From a virus: DNA of 64,000 nucleotides. The position numbers and the translations under genes are program-made. A model generated the notes under the pieces. That model worked only from the letters and a program-made list of their open reading frames with translations, did no database searches and was not told where the DNA came from. The DNA is taken from positions 21,452 through 85,451 of the IMG/VR virus record IMGVR_UViG_3300033978_000477; one strand, 5' to 3'. Positions 57,317 through 64,000 of the stretch are shown here, one piece after another (within the stretch, counting starts at the first letter, position 1; the number at the start of each line of letters is the position of its first letter).

Positions 57317-57579
57317 TCTTCGTCGCGCTCGCTTGGATGGTCGGGGTAGGGGAGGCAGAGCGCTCCTGCATCCTCATCGACACCGCGCTACACGAGGCCA
57401 AGAAGCTGAACCGCTCCGATGGGCAGGTGCGGCTCATCTGGTCCTGGGACAACGGGACGCGGCTGGTCCGCGCGATGGCCAAGGAAGGCAGAAGCTTCTT
57501 CTGTCGGAAGTGCCCTTGCGGTCAGTACCTTGGCTGCATTCACTGCGGCGGCGTTGGGTATGCGGAGGTGGAGAGATGA
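57313..57579 (+). CDS. Small Cys-rich protein
   Basis: 88 residues from a TTG at 57313 that overlaps the previous stop (ATG at 57337 is the alternative). C-terminal CRKCPCGQYLGCIHCGGVG looks like a zinc site of DnaJ style. Rest helical. Confidence 0.4.
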   Translation: MIFVALAWMVGVGEAERSCILIDTALHEAKKLNRSDGQVRLIWSWDNGTRLVRAMAKEGRSFFCRKCPCGQYLGCIHCGGVGYAEVER

Positions 57580-57755
57580 TCGAGTTTCTTAGGGAGTTCC
57601 GATGGTACCGTGCTCTCATCGGCGGATGCTGGGAGCGCTGGTTCACTCCGTCGCTCAGCAAGATATGGGTGCCAGTGGAGGAACTGACGGACGTAGGCGG
57701 GCCACGGCCGCACCACTGGTGCCGTGGAACCCCAACTCAGGAGTGGTACCCGTGA
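57576..57755 (+). CDS. Small Trp-rich protein
   Basis: 59 residues, MIEFLREFRWYRALIGGCWE. Amphipathic N-terminal helix, then Pro-rich. No family recognised. Confidence 0.4.
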   Translation: MIEFLREFRWYRALIGGCWERWFTPSLSKIWVPVEELTDVGGPRPHHWCRGTPTQEWYP

Positions 57756-58075
57756 GTGTTTCCTACGTACCGATGGGCCTTGCATACACCACCATGTTCG
57801 ACGGAAGCGTCGTCGCGTTCAGCGGCGACAAGATGTGGATCTCGCTGGACGGCGGGCGAACATTCGAGGAGACGAGCGCAGGACTGCTCAATGCGCATCT
57901 TCGCTGGCCAAGTCCGCTAGACGATGAAGGATGTGACCGGCACGGCGATTGGGAGTATGGCGAGGTCTGCCGTTCGGATGTTGTGGCGCTCGCGCGAAGG
58001 CTGTCGGCGCACATCGACGCGACCAATAGGAACCACGACGAACTGCTCAGGAGGCTCGCTGCCGATGAGTTCTAG
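57752..58075 (+). CDS. Hypothetical phage protein
   Basis: 107 residues, GTG start. Beta-rich N-terminus (TMFDGSVVAFSGDKMWISLD, GGRTFEETSAG) with an asp-box-like motif, then an acidic middle and a C-terminal helix. Overlaps the next gene by 11 bases. Confidence 0.45.
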   Translation: MSVSYVPMGLAYTTMFDGSVVAFSGDKMWISLDGGRTFEETSAGLLNAHLRWPSPLDDEGCDRHGDWEYGEVCRSDVVALARRLSAHIDATNRNHDELLRRLAADEF

Positions 58076-58514
58076 TGTCCGCGCCGAAGACATCGAACGA
58101 TCCGCAGCCATTCTTGGCGCCTACATGGGAAAGACGAAGGAGTACGTGATCGATCTTTTGGCTGAAGTGCGAGAGAGCGAAGCCGCCCGGCTAGCGATGA
58201 CAGATCGCCGTCAGGCCAAGCCAGCCTTCGGGCTCCTTCGGGTCATCCCGAGCCACGGAAGCGCAGACGATATCGCCGCGCTCATCGCTGCAACATGGAA
58301 CGATCCGGAGTGTGTTGGGGTGACACTTGGCGCCAACGGTGAAGTCTTAGCACTCAAAATGGAACCCGCCTTGGACGGCGCCTACACGGTGATGCGCAGC
58401 GAGATTGCTACTAGCGGGAGGTGGCACGTAAGCCCCACATACGAACAACCGACGGGCATGCCTCGCAACAGGCACGAGAGGCGCGCGATGGCCGCGCAGA
58501 TGAGGAAGCGATGA
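58065..58514 (+). CDS. Hypothetical phage protein
   Basis: 149 residues from the ATG at 58065. IERSAAILGAYMGKTKEYVI then AKPAFGLLRVIPSHGSADDI; the C-terminus (PRNRHERRAMAAQMRKR) is a basic motif seen at the end of many phage and mobile-element proteins. No enzymatic motif. Confidence 0.5.
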   Translation: MSSSVRAEDIERSAAILGAYMGKTKEYVIDLLAEVRESEAARLAMTDRRQAKPAFGLLRVIPSHGSADDIAALIAATWNDPECVGVTLGANGEVLALKMEPALDGAYTVMRSEIATSGRWHVSPTYEQPTGMPRNRHERRAMAAQMRKR

Positions 58515-58912
58515 ACAAGGATCAGTTTTCGAGGTTCACGGCCATTCGCGGCCGCAAGTGTGAGATTCGCGCCAACTTTAGCCACTTCACCATAGGCGGG
58601 TGCCCATCTCCTCCGGATGGATATACCGTTGCGCTGGACGCTGACGGCGGCAAGTACCTAGCAACACGATCGACGCCAGAGGAGGCGTTCGATGTCGCCT
58701 GCTCAGCCGCCGAGGTCGGGCTTGGTCTGACCGGCAGAGAAATCAACGCCGGGACTCGCGTCACTGTCAACGGCCGGCGCGGGCGAGTTGAGAGACTGTT
58801 CGTTATGGCCGGCGTCGCATGGGCGACGGTGTCATGGCACGGGGACACGGGCAGGCCTCAGCTTGTGGACCCATCGCTCCTTGTTCATGACGGCGACGAC
58901 GGTAAGCTATGA
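58511..58912 (+). CDS. Hypothetical phage protein
   Basis: 133 residues. C-terminal part (GTRVTVNGRRGRVERLFVMA, GVAWATVSWHGD) resembles a small SH3/KOW-like beta barrel. Function unknown. Confidence 0.45.
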   Translation: MNKDQFSRFTAIRGRKCEIRANFSHFTIGGCPSPPDGYTVALDADGGKYLATRSTPEEAFDVACSAAEVGLGLTGREINAGTRVTVNGRRGRVERLFVMAGVAWATVSWHGDTGRPQLVDPSLLVHDGDDGKL

Positions 58913-59604
58913 AGCCCTACGGCACCAACGGCGCCCGCTCGCATTGCTCGGCATGCGGCAAACGGGAGAACGCAGCGGCCAAGGGGAAGGCCCGCGCAGA
59001 GAACCGGCAGGCCCCGGCGCAGAACGCCGCCGAGCACGCGACGGACGATGAGATGGAACGGGTCGCAGAGCTTCCCTTCTGCCAAACCTGCGGAGACTAT
59101 CTCCCGTGTGCGGTGCCCGACGTCGACATTGGGCCAGAAAGGCACGAGGTCTTGAGGCAAGGCGACCCATGGCCCGAGGCGCGACGATGGGCAACAGTGC
59201 CTGAAACCCCGTATCGGCTCACCCCGGTTCGGGGTTTCCTCTTTTGTCATTCCGCCAGCAACGAACCGTCCAGGATTCCCGGAGAGTTGCCATCGCGACG
59301 TCAAGGGGGCGATCTCCTCAGCAGGCATAAAGCGACGCAAGTCCACGGCAGGAATGCGGATAGTGCCGATCTCGGACTAGCGATCAGGCCGACCCGCCAC
59401 CCCAGTCCAGCGCCGCCCTCTCCCCGCATCGCCGGCAGTCCACAAAACGCCACCAGACGCGCACGCGAACACTCCGACGACACCAAGTACACCGGACGAG
59501 CGCAAAGACGTTCCTGGGGCCAGCCAAGAGCAGCATTGCCCATCCCATCGTCCACCCAGCGACCAGAGTTGCCTGGTCAGGAGCGACCAAAAGGTGGCCA
59601 ATGA
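58909..59604 (+). CDS. Zinc-ribbon protein; only the first ~100 codons are convincing
   Basis: The frame is 231 codons. The first ~100 are credible: CSACGKRENAAAKGKAR and PFCQTCGDYLPC give a four-Cys ribbon. From residue ~99 the frame crosses an intrinsic terminator (59204-59245) and then turns low-complexity (Arg/Ser/Pro), as expected of non-coding high-GC sequence left open by chance. The protein may really be long, but the transcript would normally end inside the gene. Confidence 0.45.
   Translation: MKPYGTNGARSHCSACGKRENAAAKGKARAENRQAPAQNAAEHATDDEMERVAELPFCQTCGDYLPCAVPDVDIGPERHEVLRQGDPWPEARRWATVPETPYRLTPVRGFLFCHSASNEPSRIPGELPSRRQGGDLLSRHKATQVHGRNADSADLGLAIRPTRHPSPAPPSPRIAGSPQNATRRAREHSDDTKYTGRAQRRSWGQPRAALPIPSSTQRPELPGQERPKGGQ
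59204..59245 (+). terminator. Intrinsic terminator of the rightward early operon
   Basis: AAACCCCG (59204-59211) pairs with CGGGGTTT (59230-59237), loop of 18, followed by CCTCTTTTG. It marks the end of the early transcript that began near 38.5 kb. Confidence 0.8.
59384..59536 (-). CDS. Possible small leftward zinc-ribbon gene
   Basis: 50 codons from an ATG at 59536. RCTWCRRSVRVRVWWRFVDC followed by RRCGE is a plausible CxxC-x14-CxxC zinc ribbon, hard to get by chance. On the other strand the long frame is low-complexity. It would be convergent with the early operon. No good ribosome site. Confidence 0.3.
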   Translation of the reverse strand: MLLLAGPRNVFALVRCTWCRRSVRVRVWWRFVDCRRCGERAALDWGGGSA

Positions 59605-59764
59605 GGGTCGGTGTCGCCCCTGGCTATACCAACATCGCACCGCTTTGCCCCGAACATCCCATGGGTGTAGGAAGGGCCGACGGGACGCGAAACGCGCGCC
59701 GGAGGTCATCCTAGCGAGCGGGCAACGTTGCAGATCGTCTCGGTCTCCAACGCCCCGCCCATCA

Positions 59765-59840
59765 CGCGGATGTACGCCACCCGAGCTCAGCTCTCGGTCT
59801 GGCCGGACAGAGGCTCGGTTCGATTCCGGGCGCCGCGACC
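59765..59840 (+). other. tRNA-like remnant (Leu CAG-like 3' part)
   Basis: A perfect 5-bp anticodon-type stem (CCGAG/CTCGG) with 7-base loop CTCAGCT, a variable-arm-like hairpin, T-arm CTCGG-TTCGATT-CCGGG, acceptor strand CGCCGCG and A. Only five of seven acceptor pairs form with CGCGGAT at the 5' side, and no D-arm is clear. The gap 59605-59997 holds nothing else recognised. Confidence 0.4.
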
Positions 59841-59997
59841 GGTTCTGGTGAGAGACGGGGACTGTCCCACTCGCGTCCAAACGCCGCGCACCGAACCCAA
59901 CCCTTACAGCCGCGTCCCTCCTTGCGCGGCACCGCCGGACCCCGCGCGGCAGTAGCCTCCCCACCGGCACTGCGGGGGCCCTAACGGGCTCGTCCCC

Positions 59998-60189
59998 ATG
60001 TACACCTGCCAGCGCTGCCACCAAGACTCCAAGGACCCAGCAGCCCTATCCCTGGTCCGCAACGTCGAGACCGGACGGAAACACTGGCTCTGCCTCCCGT
60101 GCAGGCAAGCCGTCAGGCAACAAGACAGACTCACCGAAGGGCCAGAGTTGCCCAACTGGCAACCAGCTTGGAGGCGCGCCGCAGGATGA
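59998..60189 (+). CDS. Small zinc-ribbon protein
   Basis: 63 residues, MYTCQRCHQDSKDPAALSLV; the second pair CLPC follows at about residue 32-35, giving a four-Cys ribbon. Overlaps the next ATG by 4 bases. Confidence 0.55.
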   Translation: MYTCQRCHQDSKDPAALSLVRNVETGRKHWLCLPCRQAVRQQDRLTEGPELPNWQPAWRRAAG

Positions 60190-60482
60190 CCAAGCAGAAC
60201 CGAGAGTTCCAAGCCCGCCGCATCCGAGCCCTGCTGACCAAACCAGGTCAACTCCTGACCGTCACCCTCCAACACGGCAACGCCTACAACCTCGAAATCG
60301 ACAACCCGCTCCCGCCCGGAGCAGGTGACGCGTCCCTCGTCTCAGGTTGGATCATCGGAACCGGCCAGCGACTCACCGTCCGACTCGACAGCATCATCGG
60401 CGCAGTCGTCTACAACCAGCCGTACCGCAGACACGCAGAAGAGTCCGGCCGTATGCGCAGACTGGTCACCAAGCCAGCCTGA
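60186..60482 (+). CDS. Hypothetical small phage protein
   Basis: 98 residues from the ATG at 60186. Basic N-terminus, then a small beta barrel-like part (QLLTVTLQHGNAYNLEIDNP, QRLTVRLDSIIGAVV), similar in pattern to Hfq/Sm-like strands but not assigned. Confidence 0.45.
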   Translation: MTKQNREFQARRIRALLTKPGQLLTVTLQHGNAYNLEIDNPLPPGAGDASLVSGWIIGTGQRLTVRLDSIIGAVVYNQPYRRHAEESGRMRRLVTKPA

Positions 60483-60581
60483 AGAAGAGAACGTGAATCA
60501 CCGGGAGTCGGCGGTACAGGACAAGGGGCTAAACCCCAAGGCTTCTGTCAGCGCACACCCACGCGCGAACAAGCACTATTA

Positions 60582-60785
60582 GACAAGATTTGTGCCAACT
60601 TGTCAAGTCTCCAGTGTGTCGCGCTCCAAGCGCTGGATATCACTGAGTGGCACTTAGGCAGTACCGCACGATTCTTGTGCACATGGTGCCACCGATACCG
60701 ACAGATTGGCCCCATCGGTGCAAGCTGACATCGGTGCCCATATGGCCCCCAAGCAAGGCCCAATTGGTCATACGTGACCATACGT
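60582..60785. promoter_or_regulatory. Repeat-rich non-coding stretch before the terminase genes
   Basis: The gap 60483-60810 is AT-richer than its surroundings and full of short repeats: GACAAG (60582-60587) with CTTGTC (60599-60604); ATCGGTGC twice (60714, 60730); palindrome GGTCATACGTGACC (60766-60779); CATACGT twice at 10-base spacing (60769, 60779). Location just upstream of the small terminase gene suits a packaging recognition (cos/pac) site or a late promoter/operator. Minus-strand TTGACA within the first repeat could be a promoter element. Confidence 0.4.
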
Positions 60786-60810
60786 TTTTGCGAACACACA
60801 AAGACCGATT

Positions 60811-61350
60811 ATGAGCGCCGCAAGCAAAGCCCGGCGGAGAGCCCAGAAGCTGACCACCGCACAACGCGATAAGCGGGTGCTGGAGATGGCGCTCAGTGGT
60901 GCCACTTGGCAGGCCATCAGCGATGAGTTGAAGTTTGGCGGCCCGAGCAACGCTTTGCGGGCCTGGAAGCGAATCATCATCACCGAAGGGCCAACGGAGT
61001 CCTCTAAGGACGAGGCTCGTACCGTCGCGCAGATGCGGATGAACGCTCTGCTGCTTGCGGTCTGGCCCGAGGCGATCAAGGGGTCTCTCCCGCATTGGGA
61101 GAAGGCTCAGCGGGCGTTGGAGAAGTACATCACCTTCTGGGGCCTGGATGCTCCGAAGCAGCAGCAGAACACTGATGTCCATCTGGACGTCGACCCGACG
61201 ACGTTGACCGATGAGCAGATCGAGCAACTCTCGCGGGGCATCATCCCTGCTGCGCTTGCAGGCAGCCGCCGAGATGGAGAGGCGTCGAAGGCTGAGGGAC
61301 AGGAGTCGAATCCGGGCGGAGAAGAGCCGCCTGGAGACATGGGCGACTGA
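60811..61350 (+). CDS. terS: Terminase small subunit-like protein
   Basis: 179 residues. RDKRVLEMALSGATWQAISD, then ELKFGGPSNALRAWKR, is a helix-turn-helix, followed by an oligomerisation-like helical region and an acidic tail. Immediately before the large terminase gene, which starts inside it. Small terminases bind the packaging site and guide the large subunit. Confidence 0.75.
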   Translation: MSAASKARRRAQKLTTAQRDKRVLEMALSGATWQAISDELKFGGPSNALRAWKRIIITEGPTESSKDEARTVAQMRMNALLLAVWPEAIKGSLPHWEKAQRALEKYITFWGLDAPKQQQNTDVHLDVDPTTLTDEQIEQLSRGIIPAALAGSRRDGEASKAEGQESNPGGEEPPGDMGD

Positions 61351-62932
61351 CTACGATGCGTTCTGCCGAGCCGTTGACGTCACCACGAAGTCTGGTGCCC
61401 GGGTTCGCTTCGAGCCCAACGCCATCCAGCGCAAGTACATGGCGGAGCGGACGCAGCGCGACATTGCGCTGAAGGCCCGCCAGATTGGATTCACCACCGA
61501 AGAGGTCATCCGGGACGTCTGGTTCTTCCTGACCAAGCCCGGCGCGAACGTCGCTGTCTTCGTCCAGGTCGACCCTGACCGGCAGTCACTCAAGAAGGTC
61601 TGCGCGCAGATCTCCCTCATCTTCGACGCGCTCAAGACCGAAGGCGTTCACCTCGACTTCGGCAGCGAGACCACCACCGAGTGGACGTTGCCAAGCCGCA
61701 ACGCATCCCTTCGTGTGGTCGAGGCAGCCGGCACCGAAGAGGCCGCAAAGAAGCAGGGCCGCGGCGCGACGTACCAGCGCGTCCACATCACCGAGCTGGC
61801 GTTCTACGCCTTCGCGACGGACTTCCTCAACGGCATCCTAGAGACGGTAGCTGCCCCGGAGTACGGGACGGAGATCGTCATCGAGAGCACGCCGAACGGC
61901 GTCGGCGGAGCGGGCGCGGCCTACTACCGGCTGTTCATGAACGCGGCCCGCGCAGGGTACCGCGCGCACTTCTACCCCTGGTTTGAGCAACAGGAATACC
62001 GGACGGCACTCGCAGAGGGTGAGACGGTAACGCCTGAGACGGACCGCGAGCACCACCTCGTCCGCCGCTTCAACATCAGCCAAGAGCAGCTCAAGTGGTA
62101 CCGCGCGAAGGTCGCCGAGAAGGGTCAAGACCTCGTAGACCAAGAGTACCCGTCTGACCCGCAGACGTGCTTCCTCAGCAGCGGGCGCCGGTACTTCGAC
62201 AAGGCCAGGACGACGGAGCTGTTGCTCGGCGCGTCCGACCCCATCCACTCCGAGGAAGTCGGGCGCGAGGGCAGCCAAGGCGTCCTTCGCATCTGGAAGG
62301 ACCCAACACCGGGCGAACAGTACCTGGTGGCCATCGACCCTTCCGAGGGCGTAGGCGGAGACCCTGGCGTTGCCGGCGTCTTCAGTCGGAGAACCGGGGA
62401 GCATGTCGCGACCCTGAGCGGTCAGTTCTCGACATGGGAGATCGCGCGCCTCTGCCGCGGCCCAGACAAGCTCGACAAGGACATGAAGCCGGAGAAGGAC
62501 TACGGTCCTCCAGGCCTCGCAGCGGTCTACAACAACGCGCTGGTCGCGGTAGAGCGCAACAACCACGGCCACGCCGTCCTGCAAGCCTTCGAGCGCGCAT
62601 TTACCCAGACACGGGTGTACGAGGCGCGAGATGAGAAGCCGGGCTGGCTGAACAGTCCAACGTCCCGATCGTCCGCGCTCCAAGCCTTGCACGAGGCCCA
62701 CCGGACGAAAGCATGGTCGACACCGGACGCGGAGAGCCTCCAGGAGATCCGCGACTTCGTGGTGACGGAGAAGGGCAAGGCGCAGGCCGAGTCCGGCTCA
62801 CATGACGACCACGTCCTGATGCACGCCATCGCACTCGACGTCCTGACACACGTCCGATGGAAGCCCCCGAGCGGCGACCGAAAACCACCGCCGCCTGACA
62901 GCTCCCGCTGGGGAGACCAGCGAGGATTCTAG
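61211..62932 (+). CDS. terL: Terminase large subunit
   Basis: 573 residues from the ATG at 61211; the ATG at 61274 may be the true start. Packaging ATPase: LKARQIGFTTEEVIRD is a variant Walker A (ARQxG type) and VHITELAFYAF is Walker B with Glu. Nuclease: VAIDPSEGVGGDPGVAGVF (first Asp), VAVERNNHGHAVLQAF (Glu), HDDHVLMHAIALDVL (Asp). It cuts and pumps phage DNA into the head. The start overlaps terS by 140 bases (77 if the second ATG is used). Confidence 0.93.
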   Translation: MSRSSNSRGASSLLRLQAAAEMERRRRLRDRSRIRAEKSRLETWATDYDAFCRAVDVTTKSGARVRFEPNAIQRKYMAERTQRDIALKARQIGFTTEEVIRDVWFFLTKPGANVAVFVQVDPDRQSLKKVCAQISLIFDALKTEGVHLDFGSETTTEWTLPSRNASLRVVEAAGTEEAAKKQGRGATYQRVHITELAFYAFATDFLNGILETVAAPEYGTEIVIESTPNGVGGAGAAYYRLFMNAARAGYRAHFYPWFEQQEYRTALAEGETVTPETDREHHLVRRFNISQEQLKWYRAKVAEKGQDLVDQEYPSDPQTCFLSSGRRYFDKARTTELLLGASDPIHSEEVGREGSQGVLRIWKDPTPGEQYLVAIDPSEGVGGDPGVAGVFSRRTGEHVATLSGQFSTWEIARLCRGPDKLDKDMKPEKDYGPPGLAAVYNNALVAVERNNHGHAVLQAFERAFTQTRVYEARDEKPGWLNSPTSRSSALQALHEAHRTKAWSTPDAESLQEIRDFVVTEKGKAQAESGSHDDHVLMHAIALDVLTHVRWKPPSGDRKPPPPDSSRWGDQRGF

Positions 62933-62937
62933 ACCGA

Positions 62938-64000
62938 ATGTCCGCACTCACCCGCATCGCATGGCAGGCCGCGAAGGCCATCGGCTTTGCGCCAGCAGTC
63001 TATCAGCGGGCAAGGCTGTCCCAATCCGCAATGGTTGGCAGAGCAATCCCCGACCTTGCGCTATGGCATCAGTTCCAGCGCATCGGCGGAGCCATCACTC
63101 CCACGCAAGTCTCCACCATCCTCCGAGAGGCGGACGCTGGCGACATGACGCGGCTGATGGACCTCGGCAACGATGCGAGGCAAAAGGACGGTCACCTACA
63201 GGCAATCCTCTCTCAGGCAGAGGAGGGCATTGCTGGGCTCGATTGGCAGTTGCGTCTACCTGAAGGTGCCAAGGCGCGAGACAAGCGCGCGGCGAAGGTG
63301 GCCGAGTCGTACCTGCGGTCGGCGAAGAACTTCCAGCGGATGATCTCGCATCAAGCGGGAGCCATCTACTACGGAAGGGCCATCACCGAGACTGCGTGGC
63401 AGAAGCGAGACGGCTTCCTTGTCCCCGGCGACTTCGTCAACCATGCGGCTCGGCGGTTCGTCTTCCGGCGAAGCGACGGCAAGCTTGTCTGGAAAGACCC
63501 CGGGATGGTCGAGGTGGACTTCCTCGAAGAGTTCCCCGGCAAGTTCATCGTCTCTCAGCCACGGGTCAACGGCGACGTTCCGTGTCGGGAGGGACTCATT
63601 CGCGTGATCGTTTGGGCTGCGATGTTCCGCAACTGGGACCTCACCGACTGGCTCCGCACCGGCGAGGCGTCTTGGAAGCCTTGGCGCATCGGCTACCACG
63701 ACCCAAAGGCCAACGATGAGGACAAGGAGTCGCTGGAGGCCGCACTGTCGCAACTGACGACAAGCGGCTACGCGATGTTGCCGAAGTCCACCGAGATGAA
63801 GATTGAGTGGCCCGGCGGGACATCTCAAAGCTCCAAGTCGACGCACTCGGAGCTGTTCAATGTCATTGCTCAGGAGATGAGCAAGGCCGTGCTCGGGCAG
63901 ACCGAGACGGTACAGTCCTCAAACAGCAGCGGCTACGCGCAAGCGAAGGTGCATGAGCGCGTTGGCGGAACTCTCCTCAAGTCCCGCGCCAAGTCTGTAG
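62938..64000 (+). CDS. Portal protein, DUF935 (Mu gp29-like), 3' partial
   Basis: Open from the ATG at 62938 to the window end (354 codons). Blocks seen: DARQKDGHLQAILSQAEEGI, GLDWQLRLPEG, YYGRAITETAWQKRDGFLVP and EMSKAVLGQTETVQSS with SGYAQAKVHERV, which match DUF935 portal proteins. Twelve such subunits form the DNA entry channel of the head and bind terminase. Late genes should continue to the right of the window. Confidence 0.85.
   Translation, partial: MSALTRIAWQAAKAIGFAPAVYQRARLSQSAMVGRAIPDLALWHQFQRIGGAITPTQVSTILREADAGDMTRLMDLGNDARQKDGHLQAILSQAEEGIAGLDWQLRLPEGAKARDKRAAKVAESYLRSAKNFQRMISHQAGAIYYGRAITETAWQKRDGFLVPGDFVNHAARRFVFRRSDGKLVWKDPGMVEVDFLEEFPGKFIVSQPRVNGDVPCREGLIRVIVWAAMFRNWDLTDWLRTGEASWKPWRIGYHDPKANDEDKESLEAALSQLTTSGYAMLPKSTEMKIEWPGGTSQSSKSTHSELFNVIAQEMSKAVLGQTETVQSSNSSGYAQAKVHERVGGTLLKSRAKSV

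Noticed and set aside
59594-59851. 85-codon rightward frame over the tRNA-like element
   Set aside because: Its sequence is the translation of the tRNA-like region and Arg-rich flank; no ribosome site or motif.

Overview
The window is a high-GC stretch of a temperate tailed phage of the siphovirus or myovirus type. The host is probably a Myxococcota-like deltaproteobacterium. The host guess is inference from family resemblance: the winged-helix protein at 16255, the cysteine-containing lipoprotein at 37117 and the phage structural families look like those of that group. The phage carries a terminase, a DUF935-type portal, a tail module, an endolysin, a tyrosine integrase, a repressor/Cro switch, a DnaB helicase, its own sliding clamp and recombination genes. 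An attP-like core, the 3' half of a tRNA-Cys, lies inside the 3' end of the integrase gene with phage genes on both sides. This suggests a free or circular phage genome rather than an integrated prophage. Both window ends cut through the late genes.

Layout. 0-14.3 kb (+): tail and structural genes, a membrane/lysis-like cluster with a papain-type protease and a lipoprotein, two small DnaJ-type zinc proteins, long beta-propeller or LamG tail proteins, an endolysin, a small metallopeptidase and a metallophosphoesterase, closed by a bidirectional terminator near 14.35 kb. 14.4-19.8 kb (mostly -): small coupled genes, an ASCH-domain protein and a DUF932-like protein. 19.9-24.75 kb (-): a type IV CRISPR-Cas effector operon (cas6-like, csf1, cas11, csf2, csf3, cysH-like, SLOG protein) ending at a strong terminator. 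No CRISPR array was seen. 24.75-36.3 kb (-): MazG-like, DUF7768, beta clamp, integrase and a recombination block (SMC-like ATPase, DnaQ-like exonuclease, Cas4/RecB-like nuclease, RecT-like protein).

36.3-39 kb: the lysogeny switch, with an ImmA-type metallopeptidase (+), a CI-like repressor with two lipoprotein genes behind it (-), and a Cro-like gene (+), flanked by repeated TTCTKACG half-sites. 39-59.2 kb (+): the early/replication arm, a long chain of genes joined by 1-4 base overlaps: SNF2-type helicases, a DNA methyltransferase, replication initiator-like protein, DnaB, RusA-like and PD-(D/E)XK nucleases, DUF4942, HNH and DUF3310 proteins and many small unknowns. 59.2-60.8 kb: a terminator, a tRNA-like remnant, two small genes and a repeat-rich non-coding stretch that may be the packaging site. 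60.8-64 kb (+): terminase small and large subunits and the start of the portal gene.

The most notable system is the phage-borne type IV-B-like operon. It joins a Cas6-like RAMP with an N-terminal zinc finger to the usual IV-B set, and its csf1 and cas11 reading frames overlap out of phase by at least 236 bases.
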